Below are positions 1 through 7,784 of a DNA stretch of 21,923 bases, piece by piece. Each line of letters begins with the position of its first letter. Position 1 is the stretch's first letter. The stretch is from an uncultured Bacteroidales bacterium. Its GTDB lineage: Bacteria; Bacteroidota; Bacteroidia; Bacteroidales; WCHB1-69. Made by a program: the position numbers and the translations under genes. The notes beneath the pieces were generated by a model. That model had not been told where the DNA came from, ran no database searches, and saw nothing but the letters and a program-made list of their open reading frames with translations. The DNA is taken from NCBI GenBank assembly GCA_937949745.1, contig CALECM010000064.1, positions 1-21,923 on the forward strand, given 5' to 3'.

Positions 1-801
1 ACCTCTTGCCTTAACCGAAGGATCCACAAAGTACCAAATGGTTTTTATTCGGCCCTTGATGATCACATTCATTTCTATATCCCACAGGATGCCGGCCGCC
101 TGGATCAGTATGGTGCGGACTGGGGTAAGCTCAAGAAATCAGGCAGTCTGGGTGATGGTGACCTGGATATGACAAAACCCCTCTACCTTGGTTTTGATTC
201 CAATGCAGCTATTAACTCCCTGGTGGTTGGTCAAGTGGATAAGGATAAGAACTTATGCCGGGTCATCAACTCCATGTTTGTGAAGACACCAAAAAAAATG
301 AAAGAACTGGTAGAAGAGTTTTGCGATTATTACTCTCTGTATATTAATAAGGAGATTATTGTCTATTATGACCATACATTCAAGTGGACTGATGGAAAGA
401 GCAGTGACCGGCTTATCGATATCATTATGGCAACGTTAAGGGCTAAAGGGTGTGCCCGTTGCAGGGCTGTGGACGTAGGGCAGGCGCCTGCCCATGCCTG
501 GAAACATGAAATGATCGATCTTACCCTGAAAGGATCCAAGCAGGGAATGCTTTTCTTCCGGTTTAATCAGATCAATACCGAATACCTGAAGATCGCCATG
601 GAGCGTACCGGCATCAAGATCGGCAGAAACGGTTTTGAGAAGGATAAAAGCGTTGAGCATACACCGGATACTGCCGACAATCCAGATGAGCATAAAACAC
701 ACATTACCGATGCCTTTGATACCCTTTGGTATGGTGTCAATTACCATTATGTAGGATCTGCGATCTCAGCGATCGGCGGGGTTCATTTTTTAGGTCGGTA
801 A
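1..801 (+). CDS. Phage terminase large subunit, C-terminal nuclease part (partial, 5' end outside window)
   Basis: The frame is open from base 1 to the TAA at 799-801 (266 codons), so the gene begins upstream; the internal ATG at 169 is not the true start. In the DNA-packaging motor this C-terminal RNase H-like domain cuts concatemeric DNA. Seen: an acidic residue at the end of a beta strand (LGFDSN, Asp66 of the fragment), a second in VYYDHT (Asp124), and a third cluster near the end (ITDAFDTLWYG, Asp237/Asp240), which is the expected spacing for metal-binding acids of TerL nucleases. The ATPase half with Walker motifs is not in the window. The following portal-like gene supports the call. 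A generic phage nuclease is the alternative, but the order terminase-portal makes it unlikely. Confidence 0.8.
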   Translation, partial: TSCLNRRIHKVPNGFYSALDDHIHFYIPQDAGRLDQYGADWGKLKKSGSLGDGDLDMTKPLYLGFDSNAAINSLVVGQVDKDKNLCRVINSMFVKTPKKMKELVEEFCDYYSLYINKEIIVYYDHTFKWTDGKSSDRLIDIIMATLRAKGCARCRAVDVGQAPAHAWKHEMIDLTLKGSKQGMLFFRFNQINTEYLKIAMERTGIKIGRNGFEKDKSVEHTPDTADNPDEHKTHITDAFDTLWYGVNYHYVGSAISAIGGVHFLGR

Positions 802-883
802 CTCAAAATTTCTTTTTTCCGCAATAATTTATTAAATCATTTCGCCCGGCATATTACGCAATTTTAATCTTAATTAGCGGTGT

Positions 884-899
884 CGCGCTGCAGGGCGCG
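884..899. repeat. Short GC-rich hairpin after the terminase gene
   Basis: CGCGC (884-888) and GCGCG (895-899) can pair around a 6-base loop inside an otherwise AT-rich gap. No T-tract follows, so it is not a convincing intrinsic terminator. Confidence 0.35.
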
Positions 900-937
900 G
901 CGGGCTCTTCTTTCAGAAAAAGGATTTTCCCAAAATT

Positions 938-990
938 TTCCGGCCTTCAAAAATTTATCCACTCCTTAATTGCTCTTTTTTTGGCCGGAA
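938..990. repeat. 8-bp inverted repeat upstream of the late promoter
   Basis: TTCCGGCC at 938-945 is the perfect reverse complement of GGCCGGAA at 983-990, separated by 37 AT-rich bases, and ends 34 bases before the -33 box of the promoter at 1025-1055. The position would suit an activator or repressor site; a long-loop hairpin ending terminase transcription is also possible. No protein partner can be named. Confidence 0.4.
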
Positions 991-1024
991 TTAATGATTT
1001 CAATTCTTTACCACTTTTTTGTCC

Positions 1025-1055
1025 TTTGTGCTGCTGTATAAGGCATATATTTTTG
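1025..1055 (+). promoter_or_regulatory. Bacteroidetes-type promoter for the head operon
   Basis: TTTG at 1025-1028, a spacer of exactly 19 bases, and TATTTTTG at 1048-1055 match the Bacteroidetes primary sigma consensus (TTTG-N19-TAnnTTTG) perfectly. The -7 box ends 18 bases before the ATG at 1074, giving a very short leader. The -33 box sits inside the 16-base block TTTTTTGTCCTTTGTG (1015-1030), which recurs at 10642-10657 in front of the tape measure gene. Confidence 0.85.
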
Positions 1056-1073
1056 TACTGAGGATTAGAATTA

Positions 1074-1316
1074 ATGAAAAAAACACTTCACCACCGGCAC
1101 CTGAATTCTCTTATCGATGATAACGGGAAAACCCGTTTCGATTTGAAGTATGTCAAGAGATCAACTGGTGAGATCATCTCTCTAAAAGGTTGGGTTTGTA
1201 CTTCCTGGCATAGTGAGGGTGACACGCTGAACATAAGAAACCCCGAGAATGGTGAAGTAAGGAAATTAAGGCGAGATCTGATCATTGAATTTAATGGTAG
1301 AGAAATTATAATGTAA
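1074..1316 (+). CDS. Small hypothetical phage protein (80 aa) preceding the portal gene
   Basis: First gene after the promoter at 1025-1055. The ATG lies in an A-rich context without a Shine-Dalgarno sequence, as is usual in Bacteroidota. The protein is 80 aa, basic, predicted mostly beta (alternating hydrophobic strands, with FDLKYV, ISLKGWVC and LIIEFNGREIIM), and has no membrane segment or recognisable catalytic motif. Its stop overlaps the portal start (TAATG at 1314-1318), so the two are probably translationally coupled. Genes of this size and position occur beside phage portal genes in Bacteroidota prophages, but I know no function for them. The gene is likely real because of its promoter and coupled stop/start. 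Confidence 0.75.
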   Translation: MKKTLHHRHLNSLIDDNGKTRFDLKYVKRSTGEIISLKGWVCTSWHSEGDTLNIRNPENGEVRKLRRDLIIEFNGREIIM

Positions 1317-2734
1317 TGTCAAAGCAGCTTAACATGAAAGGCACTACCGCTTTTCTTCCAAAATCTCAATCGGTTGTGATACAGGCACTGGATAATGTAC
1401 TGGATCCGTTTACCATTGATAAAGATGCAAAATCCGTAAATGTAAAACCGGTTAAAGAACTAAATACCGGTATCAATAGCAATATTGAAATCCCGTTTGT
1501 GGAGTGGGGAATCGGCAACGATCTTCCGATCAAGATTATAAAACGCATTCAAGACAACATCCAGCTGGGAGCCAATACCAATTATAATGTTCTTACCGGT
1601 TATGGGCAGGGGATAATGGTTGTTAAAAAGGTGAAAGTAAACGGTAAGGTAGAATATGAAGAGCAGCTGGAAAGCGAGCAACCCGCCATTTATGAATTCC
1701 TGGAGAATAATAACTATGAACGGATTATTTACGATAGTATCCTGGATCTTGATATGTTCAGCCGTTCTTACCGCGAGCTCATTTTCTCCCGGGAAAACAA
1801 ACTGGTACGCATTGCCCATAAAGAAGCCTCGTATAGCCGGGTTTCCCAAATGAATGAGAAGAGTAAAATAGAATACCACGGATATAACTACCAATGGCAC
1901 AAACGCAATCTTAATACCGTATCGGTAACCAAACTCCTGGATGAAGAGTGTCCGCAAACGGATTTGAAAATAAGGAGAGGTAAATTACCAGGTACCGATG
2001 GCAAATCACAAATAGAAAAAGACACCTTCAGGTACATTCTTCCTTTGGGTTTACCAACACCGGCGCGGGTTTATTATCCCAATCCGTTTTACTGGAGTGT
2101 GTTTCGTATGGGCTGGGATCAGATCGCCAATGTGATTCCCAAATATAAGACAACCCTGATGCGCAACAAGATTCAGGTACCCTATATCGTATATATATCC
2201 GAGTCCTTTTGGGAAAAGCTTTATATGTGGGAAAATGCTTCAGATGATGATAAGAAAAAGGAAGGCCGAAAAAAATTCTTAAAGCAACTGGACGAATTTC
2301 TGGCTGGTGCAGAAAATGCCGGCAAAGCCTTTGTTACAGAGTTTGTGTATAACAATCATACCGGCAGTGAAATGAAAGATATCGTTATCGAGCCACTAAA
2401 AAAATCCGGAAGTGCTACCGAAGGAGGGGATTGGATTGAAGATAACGAAGAGGCAACCAATATGATTTGCCTGGCTAAATTAAACCATGTAAGTTTAATA
2501 GGTGCCGCTCCCGGAAAGAACTCCAAGATTAACGGCACTGAGGCTCGCGAACTCTTTATTATAAAACAAGCTATGATGCAGCCCATCCGCAATGAACTGG
2601 TGAAGGATCTATATATGGCCAAATATTTCAATGGATGGGATCGTGACTTGCACTTTATAATACCCAATATAGAGCTTACCACCCTTGACAAGGGAACCGG
2701 AGCGGTGAAATCAATCGGATCACAAGCAATTTAA
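1316..2734 (+). CDS. Phage portal-like protein (472 aa)
   Basis: Probable portal: the dodecameric ring at one capsid vertex through which the terminase threads DNA and to which the tail attaches. The call rests on position (directly after terminase, before a connector-like gene), on length (portals are commonly 400-550 aa) and on general character: mixed alpha/beta, no signal peptide, long charged helices around residues 300-345, a Gly/Pro-rich middle (YYPNPFYW near 255-262) and a conserved-looking C-terminal stretch (FIIPNIELTTLDKG). I see no single diagnostic motif. The ATG overlaps the upstream stop by one base, and the next gene begins immediately after the TAA at 2732-2734. Another structural protein of similar size cannot be excluded from sequence alone. 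Confidence 0.65.
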   Translation: MSKQLNMKGTTAFLPKSQSVVIQALDNVLDPFTIDKDAKSVNVKPVKELNTGINSNIEIPFVEWGIGNDLPIKIIKRIQDNIQLGANTNYNVLTGYGQGIMVVKKVKVNGKVEYEEQLESEQPAIYEFLENNNYERIIYDSILDLDMFSRSYRELIFSRENKLVRIAHKEASYSRVSQMNEKSKIEYHGYNYQWHKRNLNTVSVTKLLDEECPQTDLKIRRGKLPGTDGKSQIEKDTFRYILPLGLPTPARVYYPNPFYWSVFRMGWDQIANVIPKYKTTLMRNKIQVPYIVYISESFWEKLYMWENASDDDKKKEGRKKFLKQLDEFLAGAENAGKAFVTEFVYNNHTGSEMKDIVIEPLKKSGSATEGGDWIEDNEEATNMICLAKLNHVSLIGAAPGKNSKINGTEARELFIIKQAMMQPIRNELVKDLYMAKYFNGWDRDLHFIIPNIELTTLDKGTGAVKSIGSQAI

Positions 2735-3676
2735 ATGGAAATGAATATTTTAAAAGATACTGAAACTTTAAAAAAATACACCAAGGTAAATGCATCCCTT
2801 CCGGATGAATCCTGGCGGCATTTGATTCCGGATGTGGTTTACCGTTATATCCTTCCTTTAACAGGTGGAGAAGTGTTTAAACTCGCTAATGATTTTGCCG
2901 GTTCTTCTTCTCAGGATCCGGAGATGAAGGCACTACTTGAGCTCATTGAAAGACCGGTTGCCTGTTTTCTGATGGATATGTACGCCATCGAGGGCTCCAT
3001 TGCCGTCGGTGATGCAGGCCACACGGTTATCCGCACGGAGAAACAGGCGCCGGCATCTGATTATAAGATTCGTAAATATCGGGAAAGCGAACTGGCCCGG
3101 GCTTATAACGGAATTGAAATCCTTCATTTATTTCTTATTGAACGATCTGATAAAGAGCCGCTAAAAACTTGGACCAAAAGTGAAGCCTACAATCTCGTTA
3201 TCAATAATTATCTGAATACGGCTAAGGATTTTCAACTTCATGGCCTGGTACATATCGATAATAACCGTTTGTTCTTGGAAAATAACCGTGCCCTTATGAG
3301 TATGGTGGAGGATGAATACATCACCACAAGAATATATCCGGATATAGTGATTAGGTTAAAATATTATGCCAAAGGTGACCAATCTATAATCCTTAAAAAC
3401 CATGAGATTAGGTTGCTTTCTTTAGTTCGAAAATTTATAGCCCAACGGGTTGCCCAGATTGTAACCGAGAGCAGTGATAACAAAAATGATAGTTATTATT
3501 TTCTAAAATCCATTTATGCCAATAGTTATGATGTTCACTCTTACTTTAAGAAGCAATCAACTCTTTATTTATCACAAATAAACAACCACCTAAAAACACA
3601 TCCCGACCTTGGCCATGCAACACATGATTCAGATATGAATCATCCTCACAGTAGTTTTTTTAATACCATCGGATAA
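2735..3676 (+). CDS. Probable head-tail connector / virion protein (313 aa)
   Basis: The N-terminus (about residues 3-35: LKDTETLKKYTKVNASLP then a Tyr/Pro-rich YRYILPLTGG) resembles a family of Bacteroidetes phage structural proteins that sit just after the portal (I believe DUF6712, not verifiable here). Such proteins are thought to be connector or neck components. The rest is soluble and helix-rich, with a His-rich C-terminal tail. No catalytic motif is seen. ATG 2735 follows the portal stop with no gap; Met3 (2741) is an equally plausible start. A 11-base gap separates it from the next gene. Function is inferred from neighbourhood only. Confidence 0.5.
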   Translation: MEMNILKDTETLKKYTKVNASLPDESWRHLIPDVVYRYILPLTGGEVFKLANDFAGSSSQDPEMKALLELIERPVACFLMDMYAIEGSIAVGDAGHTVIRTEKQAPASDYKIRKYRESELARAYNGIEILHLFLIERSDKEPLKTWTKSEAYNLVINNYLNTAKDFQLHGLVHIDNNRLFLENNRALMSMVEDEYITTRIYPDIVIRLKYYAKGDQSIILKNHEIRLLSLVRKFIAQRVAQIVTESSDNKNDSYYFLKSIYANSYDVHSYFKKQSTLYLSQINNHLKTHPDLGHATHDSDMNHPHSSFFNTIG

Positions 3677-3687
3677 AATAATTTTAT

Positions 3688-4554
3688 ATGAGAACTATAC
3701 AATTAAATGATGATACCTTCCAGATCCCATCCTCCTGGAATGAACTCTCCCATGAAACATTAATGCTTTTGGCCGCTCAGTCTGCCAGGGGAATAGAAAT
3801 ACATGAACTTAAAACCAAAGTACTTCTCCATCTTTTGGGTGCCAGGATCTATCCGGGAATAAAAACCGGTGAGGGCGGCTATTTATATCCGGTATATATC
3901 GGGAAAAAGGTCTATAATCTTTCAGTTCAGGATATCCATGAGATGAACCAGTATGTGGACTTCCTTTTTGAAACCAAAATTATAAATGAAGGGAAGAAGA
4001 AAATCGAAAAGACTTCACTATATCCTTTGTTATATAAGTGTCCGTATAAAATATTACCATGCGGATGTAGTAAAAATTTGGATAATCCCGGCGATATGCT
4101 GGTAAATCTTACCTATGAAGAGGCTGTTAATCTGCAGGTGATCCATACGGCTATGCGCAATGATTTCTGGGATAATATTAACAAGCTTCTGGGTATCCTT
4201 TTCCGGGACCGCAGTAAAAAATTTGATGCCGGGCAGCTCAATAAATACGCAAATGACGTCATCAAGACCTCAAATAATGTCAAGATGATTGCCTATTGGT
4301 TTTATGTCGGATCCATGAATTATATCGCCCAGAAATTTACGACTGTCTATAACAGATCCGGTGAAGTTAAAAAAGTCGGCCATGTTTTTGATCAGCAGAT
4401 GGAACTCGCAGTGGAGCTGGCCGGCAAAGATGCCACTAAAATAAAAGATTTAAATAAAACCCTTTACTGGGATGTGCTATATACTATAGAGAAGTCAAAT
4501 AAAGATGCTGAAGAGATAAGGAAAAATAACCCCAAAACCAGTAAGAAGAAATAA
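3688..4554 (+). CDS. Unrecognised phage structural-region protein (288 aa)
   Basis: Not recognised at family level. The protein is soluble, 288 aa, with a Cys cluster in the middle (YKCPYK...LPCGCSK, near residues 119-129) that could bind a metal, then a helical stretch (TYEEAVNLQVIHTAMRNDFW) and a highly basic Lys-rich C-terminus. It lies in the head operon, 11 bases after the connector-like gene and one base before the next ATG. Between connector and tape measure, phages usually carry tail terminator, tail tube and tail assembly chaperone genes, so one of these roles is possible. I see no beta-rich tube signature and no slippery frameshift site that would support the chaperone reading strongly. 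Confidence 0.6.
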   Translation: MRTIQLNDDTFQIPSSWNELSHETLMLLAAQSARGIEIHELKTKVLLHLLGARIYPGIKTGEGGYLYPVYIGKKVYNLSVQDIHEMNQYVDFLFETKIINEGKKKIEKTSLYPLLYKCPYKILPCGCSKNLDNPGDMLVNLTYEEAVNLQVIHTAMRNDFWDNINKLLGILFRDRSKKFDAGQLNKYANDVIKTSNNVKMIAYWFYVGSMNYIAQKFTTVYNRSGEVKKVGHVFDQQMELAVELAGKDATKIKDLNKTLYWDVLYTIEKSNKDAEEIRKNNPKTSKKK

Positions 4555-4555
4555 A

Positions 4556-5044
4556 ATGTACGATCACTACCAGGTAATGAGGCATATTGCCGGAACGCCA
4601 TTAATAGACCATACCGAAGAAAAACCCCGCTTTTTCCGTGCATCCAATATTATGGAAATCGAAGAGCTTTTCCAAAGCCAAAGCCTTGCCAAGATATCAG
4701 GACTTATCGCCATGGATAATGATGATATTAAATTCAGCGAGAACGATAATAACGAGAATATTTCAAGGGCATACTATTCCGCTGTGATTTTTGCCGGCTA
4801 CAAGGAAGGAGATATCCCATCCTGGCTAAACGCTAAAACATGGTGCCGGCAGACAGCCATTAACATTAAGGATCTGCTGCAGGTTTACAGGAAAAGCCAT
4901 AGCCATGGATTTACACCAAATGAAACACTTCATGATTTTGCCATCTTCTCCCTTGGGCGGTTATTTGATTTTTGGGCTGTTCAATTAAATTTCACTGTTA
5001 CCCAAATATACTGCCCTGAAGTTTTCACCGATGAATATTTATAA
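4556..5044 (+). CDS. Unrecognised phage structural-region protein (162 aa)
   Basis: The 162-aa protein is soluble, acidic and without membrane segments or known motifs. It begins with MYDHYQVMRHIAGTPLIDHT and has an aromatic-rich C-terminal half (LFDFWAVQLNFTVTQIYCPE). Its ATG follows the preceding TAA by a single base and the holin start comes two bases after its own stop, so it is clearly part of the operon. Position suggests a neck or tail component, but nothing in the sequence shows which one. Confidence 0.6.
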   Translation: MYDHYQVMRHIAGTPLIDHTEEKPRFFRASNIMEIEELFQSQSLAKISGLIAMDNDDIKFSENDNNENISRAYYSAVIFAGYKEGDIPSWLNAKTWCRQTAINIKDLLQVYRKSHSHGFTPNETLHDFAIFSLGRLFDFWAVQLNFTVTQIYCPEVFTDEYL

Positions 5045-5046
5045 CT

Positions 5047-5586
5047 ATGAATAACCTGCTTCTTTTCCTTCATGAAATACTGGATGTGGCCCTTGGATGG
5101 GTTAAAACCATAGTGAATATGGTTACCACTGTTCCAGGTGTTATGGTAAGTATAATTACTTTTTTTTTAAATTTAATCATAGGAAATGAAATGGCTTTCT
5201 ATGCTGCATTTGTGGCAATATTTTTTGATTTATTCTGGGGATCTGTTGCAGCTATTAAAAGAAAGAAGTTCATTCTATCGTGCATGCTGACCAAAACATT
5301 CACCAAGTTATTCCTCTATGTTTCTGTATTTATCATGGTATTATTTCTTGAGAAAGGATTAAATGATGATTGGTACCTGGGCACTCGTCTAGTATGCACG
5401 TTTGCTGCCGGCTGTGAACTATGGTCCACTATGGCTAATATGCTTATTGTGAAACCCGATTTTCCATTCATTTCATTACTCCGGAAATCATTAACCGGTG
5501 AAATTGCTGAGAAAATGAAACTCTCAAAAGAAGAAGTAGAAGCAGAATTTAATAAATACACCAGAAAGAAAAATGGCAAACATTGA
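5047..5586 (+). CDS. Phage holin (phage_holin_4 type, 179 aa)
   Basis: Holins form lesions in the inner membrane that let the lysin reach peptidoglycan. The protein has three or four hydrophobic segments: about residues 20-45 (VNMVTTVPGVMVSIITFF), 48-70 (MAFYAAFVAIFFDLFWG), 83-103 (TKLFLYVSVFIMVLF) and 113-138. It ends in a charged cytoplasmic tail (ISLLRKSLTGEIAEKMKLSK). The FFDLFWG-then-basic pattern and the RKSLTGEIAEKM tail resemble the phage_holin_4_1 family of Bacteroidota prophages. The following lysin gene starts 14 bases before this gene ends, the classic holin-lysin overlap. Confidence 0.75.
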   Translation: MNNLLLFLHEILDVALGWVKTIVNMVTTVPGVMVSIITFFLNLIIGNEMAFYAAFVAIFFDLFWGSVAAIKRKKFILSCMLTKTFTKLFLYVSVFIMVLFLEKGLNDDWYLGTRLVCTFAAGCELWSTMANMLIVKPDFPFISLLRKSLTGEIAEKMKLSKEEVEAEFNKYTRKKNGKH

Positions 5587-6079
5587 TAAATTACTTCCGA
5601 TCGTAAGTAAGTGGTGCGGCGGATATGTAAACGATCCGACTGATAACGGAGGTCCTACCAATCGTGATATCACGCTGGCTACTTTCCGGAGCGTTTACGG
5701 TCAATATATGACCATTGAGGATTTAAAACGGATGACAGATAACCAGTGGCGGTATATTTTAAAAACCAGGTATTGGGACCGGTGGCGCGCCGATGAAATC
5801 ATAAATCAATCCATTGCCAATATTCTAGTGCAATGGGTGATCGGATCCGGAATCCATGGCATAAAAAAACCCCAGAGGATTCTGGGAGTTAAGGCGGATG
5901 GAATCGTGGGGCCGGTTACTCTGGCCGCTGTAAATAGTGCGGATCCAAAAGTACTATTTGATAAGTTGTGGAATGCACGTAAAGACCACTTTGAATCCAT
6001 CGTAAGGATTAATCCAACCCAAAAGAAATATTTAAAAGGCTGGCTAAACCGGCTTAATGATTTTAAATACCAGGAGTAA
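5573..6079 (+). CDS. GH108-like lysis protein with C-terminal peptidoglycan-binding region (168 aa), catalytic Glu replaced by Cys
   Basis: The layout matches glycosyl hydrolase family 108 muramidases: an N-terminal catalytic region (about 1-85) with GGYVNDPTDNGGPTN, and a C-terminal PG_binding_3-like part (about 90-165) containing GVKADGIVGPVTLAAVN. Family members carry an EGGY/EGGF motif whose Glu is catalytic; here the same place reads W-C-GGYVNDP, so Cys15 (codon 5615-5617) replaces it, and the usual NKG/NYG after the GG.TN motif is NRD. The enzyme may therefore be inactive or altered. Length is typical. The ATG overlaps the holin gene by 14 bases and the stop overlaps the next start (TAATG), so it is firmly in the operon and probably serves lysis or tail-associated wall contact. 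Confidence 0.75.
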   Translation: MANIDKLLPIVSKWCGGYVNDPTDNGGPTNRDITLATFRSVYGQYMTIEDLKRMTDNQWRYILKTRYWDRWRADEIINQSIANILVQWVIGSGIHGIKKPQRILGVKADGIVGPVTLAAVNSADPKVLFDKLWNARKDHFESIVRINPTQKKYLKGWLNRLNDFKYQE

Positions 6080-6444
6080 TGGAATTATACACTCTTGAGA
6101 AGTGGGCCCAATATGTGATTGAACGATGGGAGAGTAAGGTCGTTTCGCTGAACATAGGTGATACCTATCAATTGCTTCATAGTTTTGCCAGCACAGTTTA
6201 TTTAGAATCCGGAGGAGATACGGCTCGAGTAAATTTTTTATTCAATTATTATGGCAAATTTGTTGACATGGGGGTAGGGAATGGAATCACCCTTGAAAAT
6301 CGATGGAATAAGGAGCATGCCAGAAAACGTAAACTATGGTATACTCCTGTTTTTTTCGGACAGGTTAAACGCCTAGCGGAAATCCTTGCACGTAATTGTG
6401 CCAGAAGAACCATAATGTCAATAAATACTTTCGAAGTAAACTAA
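6079..6444 (+). CDS. Small phage protein, tail-completion-like (121 aa)
   Basis: Last gene of the head operon before the accessory module; the start overlaps the lysin stop by one base. The 121-aa protein is basic (pI clearly high: EHARKRKLWYTPVFFGQVKRLAEILARNCARR in the C-terminal half, split here only for description) with a central YYGKFVDMGVGNGI. The pattern of a helical N-terminus, a G-rich loop and a basic C-terminal helix is reminiscent of small head-tail joining or tail-completion proteins (HK97 gp10-like size and position), but I cannot identify the family. A 68-base gap with a promoter follows. Confidence 0.6.
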   Translation: MELYTLEKWAQYVIERWESKVVSLNIGDTYQLLHSFASTVYLESGGDTARVNFLFNYYGKFVDMGVGNGITLENRWNKEHARKRKLWYTPVFFGQVKRLAEILARNCARRTIMSINTFEVN

Positions 6445-6479
6445 AGTAATTTTTCATTCATTATTGCATGATATTTCTT

Positions 6480-6487
6480 TACTTTTG
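6480..6487 (+). promoter_or_regulatory. Promoter -7 element for umuC
   Basis: TACTTTTG at 6480-6487 fits the Bacteroidetes -7 box TAnnTTTG exactly and lies 25 bases before the ATG at 6513. A clean TTTG -33 box is not present at the 19-base distance (that place reads TTCA), so the promoter may be weak or need an activator. Transcription from here would begin downstream of the ATG at 6468, which argues for 6513 as the umuC start. Confidence 0.5.
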
Positions 6488-6512
6488 CAAGCGAGTAGGA
6501 AATATTAAATTT

Positions 6513-7784
6513 ATGTATGGTTTAGTTGACGTAAACAACTTTTATGCAAGTTGCGAGCGTGTTTTCGATCCATCTTTAAATGGAAAACCCATTGCTGTGC
6601 TCAGCAATAATGATGGATGTGTTATTGCCCGAAGCAACGAAGTAAAAGCATTGGGTATAAAAATGGGGGCTCCAGAATATCAGATCATATCAAAAATACA
6701 GCAATATGGAATTGTATTATTTTCCAGCAACTATACCTTGTATGGCGATATGTCCACCCGGGTTATGCAAATACTGGGCGGATTCGTACCTGAAATGGAA
6801 ATTTATTCAATAGATGAAGCTTTTCTGGATTTCCACGGTATGATAATTAACATTAATGATTATGGAAATAAAATTATAACTACAATTAAGCGCAATACAG
6901 GATTACCGGTTAGCTTGGGAATTGCCAACACAAAAACACTTTGTAAAGTGGCGAATAAATTCGCAAAAAAATATAAAGGATACAACGGTGTTTGCATCAT
7001 CGATACCGAAGAAAAGAGAATCAAAGCACTCAAATTGACTGAAATCGGTGATGTGTGGGGAATAGGTAAAAAGTATAAAGCTAAATTAAATAAACTTGGT
7101 GTTTACAATGCTTATGATTTTACCAAGCTTAGCCGAACACTTGTGCGAAAACGAATGACAGTAGTGGGGGAAAAATTATGGCTGGAGCTCCATGGTATTC
7201 CCGTAAAAGGAATAGAAAAATTGATTCCGTCCAAAAAGCAAATTTGCACTTCCAGATCATTTGGTAAAATGATAACCTCATATGATGAAATTAAAGAGGC
7301 AGTATCTACTTACGCCGGAATTTGCGCAGAAAAAATTCGTGAGCAAAAAGGATCCGCAGTATCTTTGAATGTATTTATTCATACTAATAATTTCCGTAAG
7401 GATTTGCCACAGTATTCCCGGAATTGCGTAATAAACCTACCAATTCCAACCAGTAGCACGTTAGAAATCACGAGATACGCTTTAGAGGCTCTTAAGGTGA
7501 TTTATAAAGATGGTTATAAATACAAAAAAGCGGGGGTAATTATTAATGAAATTACTTCGGATAAATCAACCCAGGCTAATGTATTTTATGATCTAGACCG
7601 AGAAAAACATACGAAATTAATGAAGGTATTGGATAGTGTGAACAGTGGCTTTATCCATAACGAGATCAAGCTAGGTGTTCAGATAGGCAGGTCGCCAGCT
7701 CATACCTGGGCGTTGCGACAACAAAAATTATCTCCTAAATACACAACTGATATTAAGGATATAATGGTTGTTAAGTGTCATTAA
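6513..7784 (+). CDS. umuC: Y-family translesion DNA polymerase, UmuC (Pol V catalytic subunit), 423 aa
   Basis: Error-prone polymerase that inserts bases opposite DNA lesions, normally activated by UmuD'. From the ATG at 6513 the protein begins MYGLVDVNNFYASCE, as family members do, and is 423 aa, close to E. coli UmuC. Metal-binding acids are in place: Asp6 in VDVNNFYAS and Asp101-Glu102 in YSIDEAFLD. The palm/fingers part (SNNDGCVIARS) is followed by the helix-hairpin-helix region (about 185-205, IGDVWGIGKKYKAKL), a little-finger domain and the C-terminal tail LSPKYTT typical of UmuC. An in-frame ATG at 6468 would add 15 residues, but it precedes the predicted transcription start. It ends one base before the stop of umuD on the other strand. 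It is more AT-rich than the phage structural genes, which suggests it was acquired. Confidence 0.92.
   Translation: MYGLVDVNNFYASCERVFDPSLNGKPIAVLSNNDGCVIARSNEVKALGIKMGAPEYQIISKIQQYGIVLFSSNYTLYGDMSTRVMQILGGFVPEMEIYSIDEAFLDFHGMIININDYGNKIITTIKRNTGLPVSLGIANTKTLCKVANKFAKKYKGYNGVCIIDTEEKRIKALKLTEIGDVWGIGKKYKAKLNKLGVYNAYDFTKLSRTLVRKRMTVVGEKLWLELHGIPVKGIEKLIPSKKQICTSRSFGKMITSYDEIKEAVSTYAGICAEKIREQKGSAVSLNVFIHTNNFRKDLPQYSRNCVINLPIPTSSTLEITRYALEALKVIYKDGYKYKKAGVIINEITSDKSTQANVFYDLDREKHTKLMKVLDSVNSGFIHNEIKLGVQIGRSPAHTWALRQQKLSPKYTTDIKDIMVVKCH

Noticed and set aside
3688..5044. Tail assembly chaperone pair made by programmed frameshift
   Set aside because: The two frames are separated by a clean stop and start, with no slippery heptamer near the end of the first gene.
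6468..6512. 15-residue N-terminal extension of umuC from the ATG at 6468
   Set aside because: It overlaps the promoter -7 box and lies before the predicted transcription start; the ATG at 6513 gives the family-standard N-terminus and length.
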